This document shows, piece after piece, positions 27,860-36,651 of a stretch of DNA of 64,000 bases (position 1 is the first letter of the stretch; each line of letters opens with the position of its first letter). Position numbers and translations under genes: made by a program. The notes beneath the pieces are model-generated. The model had not been told where the DNA came from. It ran no database searches and saw only the letters and a program-made list of their open reading frames with translations. The DNA comes from Phytohabitans rumicis. Its GTDB lineage: Bacteria; Actinomycetota; Actinomycetes; Mycobacteriales; Micromonosporaceae. The DNA is taken from NCBI RefSeq assembly GCF_011764445.1, contig NZ_BLPG01000001.1, positions 2,232,001-2,296,000 on the forward strand. The letters are read 5' to 3'.

Positions 27860-29037
27860 TCGATGTGCTCCGGCGCGAAGAAGTCGGCCGGCGAGAGGAC
27901 TCCCGCGTTCATGCGTGCGAACTCGTCCATCGCCGGCTGGTTGCCGTTGATGGCGCTCAGCAGCTGGACGAGGTCGGGCGGCGGCGGTTCGAGCGTGGCC
28001 AGTTCGCAGGTGAACTCGTACATCGGCAGCACCTGCCCGTCGCGGGCGGCCTGGTAGCCGCTCATCGCGACGTCGTACGGGCGACGGCCGGAGAAGCTGT
28101 CGTCGAGCGCGGTGACGCACAGCTCCGCGTCCCGGAAGGCGTCCTGGATACCCATCGCGGTGATGAAGTCCTTGTTGTACCCGGCGTCCCCGACCAGCGC
28201 CCACCCCGGGCCGTACGGCTTGCGGAAGAAGTTCGGCACGGCCATGCCGGCGAAGCGCTCCGCCCGGGTGGCCGCGTCGACCCGCGCGGCGAACTCCGGC
28301 GCGGTCGCGATCGCCTTGAGGTAGTTGCCCTCGATATCCGTCTTGTTCGCCTCGAACTCGGCGTACGGCCAGCCGGCCACGACCAGGGTGAGGTCGTCGT
28401 TGGTCGGCCACGCCGCGAGGCCGCGGTCGGGCCGGACGTACGTCTCGAACCGGCCGTCCATCGGCAGCCCGCTCCAGTACGTGTAGTAGCCGCAGAGCAG
28501 TTTCGGCTTCTCGTGGTACTGGTCGAGCCGCACGGATCCGGCGACCACCGAGCGCAGCCCGTCCGCGCCGACGACCACCCGGGCGTGCTCGGTGACCGGC
28601 TCGCCGCCGCCGAGCGCGTGCCCGCGGATGCCGGTGACCCGGTCGCCGTCCGTCAGCAGCTCGTCGACCACGAACCCCTCGCGCACCTCGGCTCCGGCCT
28701 CGGCGGCGGCGTCCACCAGCAGCTTGTCCAGCACCGTGCGGCGCGGGGCGTACGCCACCGGCGACTCCTCGGTCCCCGGCGCACCCACCAGGGCGAACGG
28801 CCCGAAGTCGAGCACGTACGTGTCGATCGGCGGGCAGCCGGTGGCCACCAGCCGGTCCAGCAGCCCCCACCGGCGCAGGGCGGCCACGCCCGGCGGGTGG
28901 ATCAGGTGGGTGGAGACGGTGTCGCTCGGAAACGTCGACCTGTCGACGACGAGCACCCGGTAGCCCTGGCGGGCCAGCAGCATGGCGGTCGGCGAGCCGG
29001 CACAGCGGGCGCCCACCACGATTACGTCGTAAGCCAT
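27826..29037 (-). CDS. FAD-dependent monooxygenase/reductase
   Basis: A 403-residue flavoprotein: N-terminal dinucleotide fold VIVVGARCAGSPTAMLLARQ, the ADP-binding strand end VLVVDRSTFPSDT, and the second FAD motif GWALVGDAGYNKDF, in which GD contacts the flavin ribityl chain. The overall pattern (ARCAGSPTA, VSTHLIHPPG) matches the geranylgeranyl-reductase/halogenase-like group often annotated as NAD(P)/FAD-dependent oxidoreductase. It ends within the convergent oxidoreductase gene. No biosynthetic cluster surrounds it, so its substrate cannot be guessed. Confidence 0.85.
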   Translation of the reverse strand: MAYDVIVVGARCAGSPTAMLLARQGYRVLVVDRSTFPSDTVSTHLIHPPGVAALRRWGLLDRLVATGCPPIDTYVLDFGPFALVGAPGTEESPVAYAPRRTVLDKLLVDAAAEAGAEVREGFVVDELLTDGDRVTGIRGHALGGGEPVTEHARVVVGADGLRSVVAGSVRLDQYHEKPKLLCGYYTYWSGLPMDGRFETYVRPDRGLAAWPTNDDLTLVVAGWPYAEFEANKTDIEGNYLKAIATAPEFAARVDAATRAERFAGMAVPNFFRKPYGPGWALVGDAGYNKDFITAMGIQDAFRDAELCVTALDDSFSGRRPYDVAMSGYQAARDGQVLPMYEFTCELATLEPPPPDLVQLLSAINGNQPAMDEFARMNAGVLSPADFFAPEHIDQMMTTNLPRA

Positions 29038-29107
29038 GTGCCCACGCTAGGAGCCGGGTGGGGTGCGCCGCTTCGGGAGAAACATGCAGGTCAAGACCTA
29101 CACAATT

Positions 29108-30727
29108 CTATGTAAGACCGTGCTCGTAGGCGTACCCGGTGGCGGCCGACCGCGACGGCAGCCCCAGCTTGCCGAGGATGTTGCTGACGTGGCGCGCCAC
29201 GGTCTTCTCGCTGAGGAAGAGGTCGGCGGCGATCACCCGGTTGCTCTTGCCGGCGGCCACCAGGCGCAGCACCTCGACCTCGCGGGGGGTCAGCGGGCCG
29301 CCCGGCGGCGTGGCACGCACCGCCAGGCGCTCCACCCCACTCAGGTCCGGCGCGGCACCGAGCTTGCGAAACGCCCAGGCCGCCGCGTCCAGCTCCAGGG
29401 TCGCCCCGTCGTGGTCGCCGAGCGCCCGGCAGGCCAGCCCGATGAGCACCCGGGCCCGCGCGGCGTCGTACGGGGCGTCCAGCTCCCGCCACAGGGTCCA
29501 GGCCCGGCGCAGGGTCGCCACCGCCGCCTTCGCGTCGCCGGCCGCGAGGCAGACCGCTCCGGCCGCGTGGGCGGAAACCGCCCGGACGTACGGCGTGTCC
29601 AGGTCGTCCGCCAGCTCGGCCAGCTCGGTGGCCGCCGCCCGGGCCGCGGGTACGTCGTCCGCCGCCAGCATGACCTCGACGTGCGCGCTCAGCAGGTACG
29701 AGCGGGTGATCCGGTCGCCCGCCTGGTCCATGACGGTCCGCATCGCGGCGGCGGCCACCGCGGCCTCGCCCTGGGCCAGCCGCAGCAGCGCGAGGCCCGG
29801 CTGCGCGCGGTAGCCCCGGCGGCTCGCCTCCCGGTACGCCTCCTCGGCGACCGGGAACTCGCCGCGCAGCCGGTGCACCTCGGCGAGCTGGTAGTACGCC
29901 ATCGCCGCCGCCGGCCGGTCGGCGAGGCGTTCGCAGGCGTGCCGGGCCTCGTCGAGCGCGTCCGGCCACTCGCCCTGCAGCTGCATGAGCTGGGCGCGGT
30001 GCACGAGGCACTGGCCGCGAAACGGCACCAGGTCGCGCTGGGTGTCGCACCACCGGGTCAGCGCGACGGTCCACTCCCGGGCCCGGCGCAGGTCGAAGAC
30101 GGCATGGCACTCCAGCAGCACCGCGCAGTACACGATGCCGGCGATCCGCGGCGAGACCTCGCCCGCGGTGACCGCGACCATGGCCTCGTCGAGCAGCGCC
30201 ACGCCCTCGGCGGTCTTCCCGGCCCGGACCATCGCCTCGCCGCAGCCGAGCGTGCCGATGGCGACCAGGTCGGGCTCGCCGAAGCGCGCGCCGATCTCGC
30301 GGGCCCGGGCGAACGACGCGTACGCGGCCGGCGGGTCGGCGTCCAGCGCGCCGAGGGCCACCGGCACCAGCAGGTACCCGCGTTCCGCGCACTCCCCTTC
30401 GCCGCCCTCGTCGAGCAGCCGCTGGGCCCGGGCCAGCCAGCCGCCGGCGCGGACGTCCTCGCCCCGCAGCATCAGGCCGAAGGCCAGCCAGAACGCGCAG
30501 CGGGCGGCCCGCGCCCCGTCGTCGAGCCGGAGAAACTCCTGGTGGGCACGGAGCCAGGCGTCGTCGCTCTCCTCGTCGTGCCCGGTGAGGTAGGCGGCGA
30601 TGGCCAGGCGTTCCAGGTCGGCGGCGCCCGGCGTCCCGAGGCGGGCGAGGTCCTCGTACGCCCGCCCCCAGTCGCGCCGCTCGAAATAATCCCCCATCAG
30701 CGGCAACGTACCGCGAATTGGGTCCAC
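29108..30727 (-). CDS. LuxR-family regulator with a TPR-like N-terminal region
   Basis: A 539-residue protein made mainly of helical repeats of TPR type, with a C-terminal LuxR HTH (about residues 480-535): GGPLTPREVEVLRLVAAGKS then ADLFLSEKTVARHVSNILGK. There is no P-loop, so it is not a full LAL/MalT regulator; the repeats probably bind a partner or ligand. GTG at 30727 gives the longest frame; ATG at 30697 is an alternative, and no clear ribosome site distinguishes them. It is divergent from the DGPF/ECF42 pair across about 60 bases and could control it. Confidence 0.85.
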   Translation of the reverse strand: MDPIRGTLPLMGDYFERRDWGRAYEDLARLGTPGAADLERLAIAAYLTGHDEESDDAWLRAHQEFLRLDDGARAARCAFWLAFGLMLRGEDVRAGGWLARAQRLLDEGGEGECAERGYLLVPVALGALDADPPAAYASFARAREIGARFGEPDLVAIGTLGCGEAMVRAGKTAEGVALLDEAMVAVTAGEVSPRIAGIVYCAVLLECHAVFDLRRAREWTVALTRWCDTQRDLVPFRGQCLVHRAQLMQLQGEWPDALDEARHACERLADRPAAAMAYYQLAEVHRLRGEFPVAEEAYREASRRGYRAQPGLALLRLAQGEAAVAAAAMRTVMDQAGDRITRSYLLSAHVEVMLAADDVPAARAAATELAELADDLDTPYVRAVSAHAAGAVCLAAGDAKAAVATLRRAWTLWRELDAPYDAARARVLIGLACRALGDHDGATLELDAAAWAFRKLGAAPDLSGVERLAVRATPPGGPLTPREVEVLRLVAAGKSNRVIAADLFLSEKTVARHVSNILGKLGLPSRSAATGYAYEHGLT

Positions 30728-30788
30728 TACCGTGTCCGTTACCGGACGGCGGCGCCGACGTCTCTAGTGAACCCGAGAGGAGACGGTC

Positions 30789-31214
30789 ATGAAATACATG
30801 ATCATGTTGTACGCGTCGCAGCGGGACTACGACGCCATGGCGGGCAAGAGCGGCCCCGACTCGCCGGCCTGGTCCGCGGCGGACGTGGCGGCCATGTACG
30901 AGTACATGGGCAAGTGGAACCAGGCGATGGTCGAGTCCGGCGAGTTCGTCGAGGCGCACGGCCTCGCCGCGCCGGTGCACACCCGGCGGATCCACGGCCT
31001 CAAGGACGGGGTGCCCGTGGTGACCGACGGGCCGTACGCGGAGACCCTGGAGGTGCTGGCCGGCTACAACATCGTCGAGTGCGAAAGCTTCGACCGCGCC
31101 ACCGAGCTCGCCGCCGAGGCCACCAAGTGCCCCGCTCCGGCCGGCACCGACACCAGCGCCTGGTACGTCGACGTGCGCCCGGTCGACGACGGACCGGGCG
31201 ACGTCGAGGGCTGA
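30789..31214 (+). CDS. DGPF/YCII-related domain protein paired with an ECF42 sigma factor
   Basis: A 141-residue protein of the YCII/DGPF family, with MKYMIMLYASQ at the start and the name motif as TDGPYAETLEVLAGYNIVE. Proteins of this family are encoded next to ECF42-type sigma factors in many actinobacteria; their biochemical role is not settled, though an interaction with the sigma factor has been proposed. The ATG is preceded by GAGAGGAGACGG. The sigma gene begins three bases after the stop, which fits one transcript. Confidence 0.85.
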   Translation: MKYMIMLYASQRDYDAMAGKSGPDSPAWSAADVAAMYEYMGKWNQAMVESGEFVEAHGLAAPVHTRRIHGLKDGVPVVTDGPYAETLEVLAGYNIVECESFDRATELAAEATKCPAPAGTDTSAWYVDVRPVDDGPGDVEG

Positions 31215-31216
31215 CC

Positions 31217-32473
31217 GTGGCCGCTGACGAGGTCGAGGACCTGCTCCGCCGCCTGGCGCCGCAGGTCCTTGGCGCGGTGGTCCGCCGGTACGGCCACTTC
31301 GACACCGCCGAGGACGCGACCCAGGAGGCCCTCCTCGCGGCCGCCCTCCAGTGGCCGGAAGAGGGCGTCCCGGACAACCCGCGCGGCTGGTTGATCACCG
31401 TCGCCGCGCGCCGCCTGACCGACCTGCTGCGCAGCGAGCAGGCCCGCCAGCGCCGGGAGAACACCGTCGCCCAGTGGGTGCTGCCCGACCAGTGGCTGGC
31501 CCCGCCGGCCGACCGGCCGCCGTCGGCGTCCGACGACTCGCTGATCCTGCTCTTCATGTGCTGCCACCCCGCGCTGACCCCGGCCGCCCAGATCGCGCTC
31601 ACCCTCCGCGCGGTCGGCGGGCTGAGCACCGCCGAGGTCGCCCGCGCCTTCCTGGTGCCGGAGGCGACGATGACCCGGCGCATCACCCGGGCCAAGCAGC
31701 GCGTCAAGGACAGCGGCGTCCCGTTCGGCTTGCCACCGGAGCCGGAACGCGCCGAGCGGCTCGCCGCCGTCCTGCACGTGCTCTATTTGATCTTCAATGA
31801 GGGGTACGCCGCCACGTCCGGCCCCCAGTTGCACCGCGGCGACCTGTCGGCCGAGGCGATCCGGCTGGCCCGCCTGGTGCACCGGCTGCTGCCCGAGGAC
31901 GGCGAGGTGGCCGGGCTCCTGGCGCTCATGCTGCTCACCGACGCCCGGCGGCCGGCGCGTACCGGGCCGGACGGGGCGCTCATCCCGATGGCCGAGCAGG
32001 ACCGTGCCCGCTGGGACGCCGGCGCCATCGCCGAAGGCGTCGCCCTCATCAGCGCCGCCCTGCCCCGGGGCGACACCGGGCCGTACCAGCTCCAGGCGGC
32101 GATCGCGGCGCTGCACGACGAGGCGCCGACCGCCGAGGCGACCGACTGGCCGCAGATCATGGCGCTGTACGAGGTGCTGTTGCGGCTCTCCGACAACCCG
32201 GTCGTACGGCTGAACCACGCCGTCGCGGTCGCCATGGCCCAGGGCCCGCGCGCCGGCCTCGACCTACTCGACAAGCTGGCCGCCGACGACCGGATCGCCG
32301 GCGACCACCGCATGTACGCGGTCCGCGCGCACCTGCTGGAGATGTCCGGCGACCACGCGGCGGCCCGCGCCGGGTACGAGGCGGCGGCCCGGCGCGCGAC
32401 CAGCTTCCCGCAGCAGCGCTACCTGCACGGCCGCGCCGCCCGCCTGGCCGGAAACGATGCGACCGCACCCTAG
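31217..32473 (+). CDS. ECF42-type RNA polymerase sigma factor with long C-terminal extension
   Basis: A 418-residue sigma factor. Region 2 includes YGHFDTAEDATQEALLAA and NPRGWLITVAARRLTDLLRS, region 4 is LTPAAQIALTLRAVGGLSTA with AFLVPEATMTRRITRAK. Beyond about residue 190 lies the long TPR-like SnoaL-free extension of ECF42 proteins (VLYLIFNEGYAATSGPQLHR, LARLVHRLLPEDGEVAGLLA), which replaces an anti-sigma factor and is needed for activity in studied members. It begins with GTG, three bases after the DGPF gene. The target promoters are unknown. Confidence 0.9.
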   Translation: MAADEVEDLLRRLAPQVLGAVVRRYGHFDTAEDATQEALLAAALQWPEEGVPDNPRGWLITVAARRLTDLLRSEQARQRRENTVAQWVLPDQWLAPPADRPPSASDDSLILLFMCCHPALTPAAQIALTLRAVGGLSTAEVARAFLVPEATMTRRITRAKQRVKDSGVPFGLPPEPERAERLAAVLHVLYLIFNEGYAATSGPQLHRGDLSAEAIRLARLVHRLLPEDGEVAGLLALMLLTDARRPARTGPDGALIPMAEQDRARWDAGAIAEGVALISAALPRGDTGPYQLQAAIAALHDEAPTAEATDWPQIMALYEVLLRLSDNPVVRLNHAVAVAMAQGPRAGLDLLDKLAADDRIAGDHRMYAVRAHLLEMSGDHAAARAGYEAAARRATSFPQQRYLHGRAARLAGNDATAP

Positions 32474-32483
32474 CCGGCCACAC

Positions 32484-32945
32484 ATGCCGGACTACGGGAT
32501 CGCCGGGCCGGACGCCGGCAGCGGCCTGCTGCCGTGGGCGTGGGCCGAGGAGCGGCTGGCGCGCACGCGCGACTACTGGGTGGCAACGCTGCACCCGGAC
32601 GGCCGGCCGCACGTCACACCCGTGTGGGGCGTGTGGGACGGCGAGGCGTTCTGGTTCAGCTGCGGCGGCCACTCCCGCAAGGCGCGCAACCTCGACCGCG
32701 ACCCGCGCGCCACGGTGACCACCAGCGACACCGGCGAGCCCGTGATCATGGAGGGCGCCGCCACCCGGGTGCCGGACCGGGCCGCCAACGCGCTGCTCGC
32801 CGAGCGCGTCAACGCCAAGTACGGCGAGGCGCTGACCGTCGAGTTCTTCCTGGCCAACGCGACGTACCGGTTTCGGCCGGCCTGGGCGATGGGGCTGGTC
32901 CAGGCCGACTTCACCGGCTCGCCTACCCGGTGGACGTTTGACTGA
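32484..32945 (+). CDS. Pyridoxamine-5'-phosphate-oxidase-like (FMN/F420-binding split-barrel) protein
   Basis: A split-barrel protein of about 153 residues with the typical strand sequence YWVATLHPDGRPHVTPVWGV, DGEAFWFSCG and KARNLDRDPRATVT. Such proteins bind FMN, F420 or heme; in actinomycetes most bind F420. I prefer the ATG at 32484; another ATG at 32457 lies inside the end of the sigma gene and would add nine residues. It follows the sigma factor gene closely on the same strand and ends 23 bases within the convergent thioesterase-like gene. Confidence 0.8.
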   Translation: MPDYGIAGPDAGSGLLPWAWAEERLARTRDYWVATLHPDGRPHVTPVWGVWDGEAFWFSCGGHSRKARNLDRDPRATVTTSDTGEPVIMEGAATRVPDRAANALLAERVNAKYGEALTVEFFLANATYRFRPAWAMGLVQADFTGSPTRWTFD

Positions 32946-33597
32946 TCGCCACCCAGGTGGCCCGCGCCCGCGCCAGCTCGGCGCCGTCCGGACCGTACAG
33001 CGTCGAATGCACGAGGGCCTTGCGGCCCTCCACCCCGGCCAGGGCTCCGCGCACCACGCACTCATCACCGGGTACGGGCATCCGGTTCAGGTGTACGGCG
33101 ATGCGGCCGAGCACGTACGGCCGGCCCGACTCGATGACGGACCAGCCGCCGGGGCAGTCCAGGGCGGCCGACACGGTGGCCGGCGAGACGTCGGCGGGCA
33201 CGGTCCACGGCGCGGCGGTCGTGCCGTCCTCGATCCGGCCGGCGAAGATCCGCAGGCCGTCGAGGCGCTCGGGTCCGCAGACGTAGCAGGTCGGGAACGG
33301 GTGAGCGGTGAAACCCGGGTACCGTCGCGACGCGTCGACCGCCTGGGCGTACTCGATGGGTAGGACCGCGACGTCGATCGTGCCGGCCGGCGCAAGCTCG
33401 GCCACGACGGCGCCGTCGGGCGCGCGGACCTGGCCGTCGACCACGGACAGTGGGGTGTCGAGGGGTGGCGGCCTGCGGAGGGTGACCTCTGTGCCGCCGT
33501 CTTCGGTGGCTTTGCTGGCTTCGGTGGCGAAGAGGCCGGCGCTGTAGCCGCCGTTGCCGGAGCCGGGCGGCCCGTTGAAGCGGGCGTGCACGATCAT
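32923..33597 (-). CDS. Hotdog-fold thioesterase-like protein
   Basis: A 224-residue protein with FNGPPGSGNGGYSAGLFA near the N-terminus, a typical start of acyl-CoA thioesterase-like hotdog proteins, and later strands TCYVCGPERLDGL, PYVLGRIAVHLNRMPVPGDE. The TCYVCG pair of cysteines could bind a metal. It might hydrolyse acyl thioesters or bind acyl ligands. Its ATG overlaps the stop of the MerR-type gene (ATGA), so the two are coexpressed. Confidence 0.65.
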   Translation of the reverse strand: MIVHARFNGPPGSGNGGYSAGLFATEASKATEDGGTEVTLRRPPPLDTPLSVVDGQVRAPDGAVVAELAPAGTIDVAVLPIEYAQAVDASRRYPGFTAHPFPTCYVCGPERLDGLRIFAGRIEDGTTAAPWTVPADVSPATVSAALDCPGGWSVIESGRPYVLGRIAVHLNRMPVPGDECVVRGALAGVEGRKALVHSTLYGPDGAELARARATWVAISQTSTG

Positions 33598-33944
33598 GGC
33601 TGCTGCCTCCTGAGCTGGACCTCCAGCTGCCCTCGCAGCGCGCTCAGCCGGTCGATGCAGTCGTCCACCTGGGCGAGCTTACGGCGCAGCACGGCCACCG
33701 AGTCCGGGCAGACCTCGCCGGACGCGTTGCCGGCCCGCAGGCACGCCACGAACGGGCGGATGTCGTCGAGCACGAAGCCGGCCGCGAGCCGGGCCCGGAT
33801 CTCGTGCACCACGCGCAGCTCGGCGTCGTCGTAGACGCGGTAGCCGTTGGCGGAGCGGCGCGGCTGGACCAGCCCGTGCGCCTCGTAGTACCGCAGCGCC
33901 CGGGTGCTGGTGCCGGCCCGCTCGGCCAGCTCGCCGATCAACAT
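33594..33944 (-). CDS. MerR-family transcriptional regulator
   Basis: A 116-residue regulator with the MerR N-terminal motif MLIGELAERAGTSTRALRYYE, here seen from residue 1, followed by ANGYRVYDD and a long dimerisation helix (VAVLRRKLAQVDDCIDRLSA). Two cysteines (VACLRAG and EVCPDS) are spaced as in redox- or thiol-sensing relatives, but no metal site is clear. It lies directly upstream of the thioesterase-like gene, which it overlaps by ATGA, and two bases downstream of the CGNR gene. Confidence 0.85.
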   Translation of the reverse strand: MLIGELAERAGTSTRALRYYEAHGLVQPRRSANGYRVYDDAELRVVHEIRARLAAGFVLDDIRPFVACLRAGNASGEVCPDSVAVLRRKLAQVDDCIDRLSALRGQLEVQLRRQQP

Positions 33945-33946
33945 GC

Positions 33947-34480
33947 CTACGAGTGTGCCTGCACGGCGGCCTTGCGCGCCCGGTACGCCATGACCGCGGC
34001 GCGGTTGCCGCAGCCGGCGTCGCAGAAGCGCTTGGACCGGTTCTTGGACAGGTCGACGACAACGTTGCCGCAGTCCGGGTACTCGCAGATCCGGAGCCGG
34101 CCGAGCTCGCCGGTGCGCACCAGATCGACGAAGGCCATCGCGGCCTCGACCGCCATCCGGGTGGCCAGCGGCGCGTCGTGCGGCGTGGCGTGCAGGTGGT
34201 ACGGCTCACCGTCATGCGTGATGAGCTGCGGCAGCGCGTTCGCCTCGCGGAGCAGGCCGTTGACGATCTCCACGACGGTGTCCTCGTCCTCGGACCAGAT
34301 CCGGCGCAGCCGCGGCCGCAGCTCGTGCACGGACCGCAGCTCGGCCGCGCTCCCCTCGTGGCGGCCGGTCCAGCCCTGCTCGCGGATGAACGCGTCGAGC
34401 GCGACCGTGTCCGGCAACTCGGCGTTGACGAGGGCGGCGGCGGCCGCCAGGCCCACTTCCGTGTCATGGGCAAAAACCAT
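33947..34480 (-). CDS. CGNR zinc-finger (ABATE-domain) regulator
   Basis: A 177-residue protein of the ABATE/CGNR family: an N-terminal ABATE stress-responsive domain (VNAELPDTVALDAFIREQGW) and a C-terminal zinc finger with CEYPDCGNVVVD and FCDAGCGNRAAVMAYRARKA, in which four cysteines bind zinc and CGNR contacts DNA. The start at 34480 is chosen because ACAGGAGTCAAG precedes it; another ATG is at 34495. It is the first gene of the three-gene minus-strand group and is divergent from the EamA transporter, a likely target. Confidence 0.85.
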   Translation of the reverse strand: MVFAHDTEVGLAAAAALVNAELPDTVALDAFIREQGWTGRHEGSAAELRSVHELRPRLRRIWSEDEDTVVEIVNGLLREANALPQLITHDGEPYHLHATPHDAPLATRMAVEAAMAFVDLVRTGELGRLRICEYPDCGNVVVDLSKNRSKRFCDAGCGNRAAVMAYRARKAAVQAHS

Positions 34481-34550
34481 CTTGACTCCTGTCAACCCAC
34501 CCCCGTAGTGTCATCAGCATAGCGGTTCTTTACTTATTACAGGGGGCCTC

Positions 34551-35648
34551 ATGGACGCGCAACGCTCCGCCGGGTTCGGGTTGGGACTGGCGCTGCTGTC
34601 GGCGGTCACCTTCGCCACCTCGGGCACGTTCGCCCGGTCGCTGATCGAGGCCGGATGGTCGGCCGAGGCCGCCGTCGCCACCCGGGTCGGCGTCGCCGCC
34701 CTCGTGCTGGCGGTGCCCGCCGCGCTGTCGCTGCGTGGAAAATGGCATGTGCTGCGCCGCAACCTCCGCATGATCGGGGTGTTCGGCCTGCTGGCGGTCG
34801 CGACCGCGCAAGCCTGCTTCTTCAACGCGGTCCAGTATCTGCCGGTCGGCGTCGCGCTCCTGCTCGAATACCTCGGCATCATCCTTGTGGTCGTCTGGAT
34901 GTGGCTCGCACACGGCCAGCGCCCCCGCCGCCTCACCATCGCCGGCTCCGTCGCCGCCATCCTCGGCCTGGTGCTCGTCCTCGACCTGACCAGCGGCGCG
35001 CGCATCGACCCGGTCGGCGTGCTGTGGGGCCTGGGCGCCGGAGTCGGCCTGGCCGCCTACTTCGTGCTGTCCGCCCGCGGCGACGCCGAACTGCCCCCCG
35101 TCGCCCTGGCCAGCGGCGGAATGGCCGTCGGCGCGGTCGCCCTGGTGGCCCTCGGCCTGACCGGCGCCATGCCGCTGCACGCCACCTTCGGCTCGGTAGA
35201 CTTCGCCGGCCACCGGACGAGTTGGCTGGTCCCCATCGTCGGACTGTCCCTGGTGGCCGCCGTCATCTCGTACGTGGCCGGCATCGCGGCGGCACGGGCG
35301 CTGGGCGCACGGTTGGCGTCGTTCGTGGGGCTGACCGAGGTGATGTTCGCCGTTCTGATCGCCTGGCTGGTCCTGGACGAGCTGCCCACCGCCGTACAAC
35401 TAGGCGGCGGCGCCCTGATCGTGGCCGGCGTAGCCCTAGTCCGCCTAGACGAACTCCGCCCCTCTCCCCGGCGTCCCCCGCACTCCCCGCCACGTCCCCC
35501 GCACCCGCGCCACCCGCGGCGTCCCCCGCGCTCCCCGCCGCGCCCGCGCCGCCCGCCGCGCCCGCGCTCCCCGCGCTCCCCGCTCTCCCCGTCGATCAAG
35601 GGCAAAGGGTCGTGCTTTGATCTCCAATCCACGGCCATATGCCCTTGA
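34551..35648 (+). CDS. EamA-family (DMT superfamily) transporter with a repeat-derived C-terminus
   Basis: Ten TM helices in two EamA repeats are visible in the first 300 residues, including FGLGLALLSAVTFATSGTFA and TSWLVPIVGLSLVAAVISYV. These carriers export metabolites such as amino acids or drugs. The natural end of the family is about LVRLDELRP (near 35460). The remaining 62 residues are Pro/Arg/Ser repeats and then translate copy A4 of family A (SIKGKGSCFDLQSTAICP), which provides the stop. So the original stop codon seems to have been lost or displaced by repeat sequence. Confidence 0.8.
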   Translation: MDAQRSAGFGLGLALLSAVTFATSGTFARSLIEAGWSAEAAVATRVGVAALVLAVPAALSLRGKWHVLRRNLRMIGVFGLLAVATAQACFFNAVQYLPVGVALLLEYLGIILVVVWMWLAHGQRPRRLTIAGSVAAILGLVLVLDLTSGARIDPVGVLWGLGAGVGLAAYFVLSARGDAELPPVALASGGMAVGAVALVALGLTGAMPLHATFGSVDFAGHRTSWLVPIVGLSLVAAVISYVAGIAAARALGARLASFVGLTEVMFAVLIAWLVLDELPTAVQLGGGALIVAGVALVRLDELRPSPRRPPHSPPRPPHPRHPRRPPRSPPRPRRPPRPRSPRSPLSPSIKGKGSCFDLQSTAICP

Positions 35649-35674
35649 TCGGCGTGGAAATCCTTGATCGGCGG
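35591..35674. repeat. Family A palindromic repeat, copy A4
   Basis: The loop is TTTGATCTCCAATCC and the outer arm is on the right only (TCCTTGATCGGCGG). It overlaps the end of the EamA frame and contains its stop codon. Confidence 0.9.
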
Positions 35675-35779
35675 GCTTGGGCCGTCCTGGTGGCCGGTCC
35701 CGGCGGCGGCGTCGTGGCGTGGAGGCAGGTCCCTGGACTTTGCGCGGATCACGGGCCCGCTCGGAGGGCCGGCCGTGCG

Positions 35780-35806
35780 GGGGCGCCCCCAGGGCCGGGT
35801 AGTTAA
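35780..35806. repeat. Family B element
   Basis: GGGGCGCCCCCAGGGCCGGG then TAGTTAA; the orientation matches the copy at 26020. Confidence 0.7.
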
Positions 35807-35862
35807 GGGAATCAGGTCCATGTCGAGCGCTGATGTGACGCGGTCATCGCCCTTGACTTTGG

Positions 35863-35912
35863 CGACTGTGTCGAGAAATTGCCCTCCCAGGGGCAACTGC
35901 TCGCCACAGTCA
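35863..35912. repeat. Family C palindrome, imperfect copy
   Basis: Left arm CGACTGTGTCGAGAAATTGC, right arm GCAACTGCTCGCCACAGTCA; three mismatches relative to the perfect copy at 26141. Confidence 0.8.
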
Positions 35913-36041
35913 CGGCATACGTCGACCCCGCCGCCGAACACACCACCGACCCGGTCGGCGGACCCAGATCCAGCGGCCGGTTATATCGGATACATCCGGG
36001 TGCAGGCCCGGCCCACCCCCAGCCAAGTCGAAGCTGGCAGT

Positions 36042-36090
36042 AGATCCAGACGAGTTAGGGCTCGATCTCAGCCGTAACTCGTCTAGATCT
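36042..36090. repeat. Family D palindrome
   Basis: Arms AGATCCAGACGAGTTA (36042-36057) and TAACTCGTCTAGATCT (36075-36090) pair with one mismatch around the loop GGGCTCGATCTCAGCCG. Confidence 0.85.
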
Positions 36091-36268
36091 ACCCCGCCTC
36101 GTCGTCGCAGCCTTGACGTCCGCACCGGCCCCCTGATGTTGCGGCCATGGAGGGCGCCCCTGTTGTGCGCTGCCAGGTGACCGCGCCGTTCCCGATCACC
36201 CGGACGGTGACCCGGCTCCTGCGCTCGGCAAGCGATCAGCCGCGCGGCCTGACAGCGCCCAGGAATCC

Positions 36269-36295
36269 TTAACTACCCGGCCTTGAGGGCGCCCC
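36269..36295. repeat. Family B element
   Basis: TTAACTACCCGGCCTTGAGG then GCGCCCC, the clearest copy and a suitable consensus for the family. Confidence 0.75.
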
Positions 36296-36566
36296 TGTTG
36301 GGCACCGCCGCGTGAGGAGGGCTCCCCTATACCCGCCATGGCATGAGCAGGGGCACCCTATTCAGGCCGAATCCCCCAAGCGGGGCGCCCTGTGGGGCGG
36401 TCCCTTCCGTCGAGCCGGCCCCGGCACTCACCCCGCGTGGGCTCGGCCCTCCTTGGGGCGCGGCACGGCCCGCGTGGGTCGACCGGCTGGGGCATTAGCT
36501 CGCCCGGGAGGCTCGGCGACATCCGAGCCTGCGTGGGGGCACCGGGCGGGGCGCCGCCCCGGCGCG

Positions 36567-36651
36567 CGTCGATCAAGGACTTTCGCGTCGATCAAGGGCA
36601 AACGGTCGTGGATCAGAGATCAAAGCACGGCCGTTTGCCCTTGATCGACGC
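36567..36651. repeat. Family A palindromic repeat, copy A5
   Basis: Outer arm on the left (GATCAAGGACTTTCG). The stop codon of the truncated LuxR-type ATPase frame (36573) lies in this copy. Confidence 0.9.

Larger units (their letters stand above)
35649..36572. other. Longest gene-free stretch; repeat island
   Basis: From left: end of copy A4, a family B element (35780-35806), a family C palindrome (35863-35912), a family D palindrome (36042-36090) and a second family B element (36269-36295). The parts 35910-36040, 36100-36260 and 36300-36560 show no gene, repeat or signal that I can recognise. Confidence 0.75.

Noticed and set aside
27826-29037. The flavoprotein as part of a natural-product gene cluster
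   Set aside because: No synthase, carrier protein or tailoring genes are near; neighbours are general regulators and enzymes.
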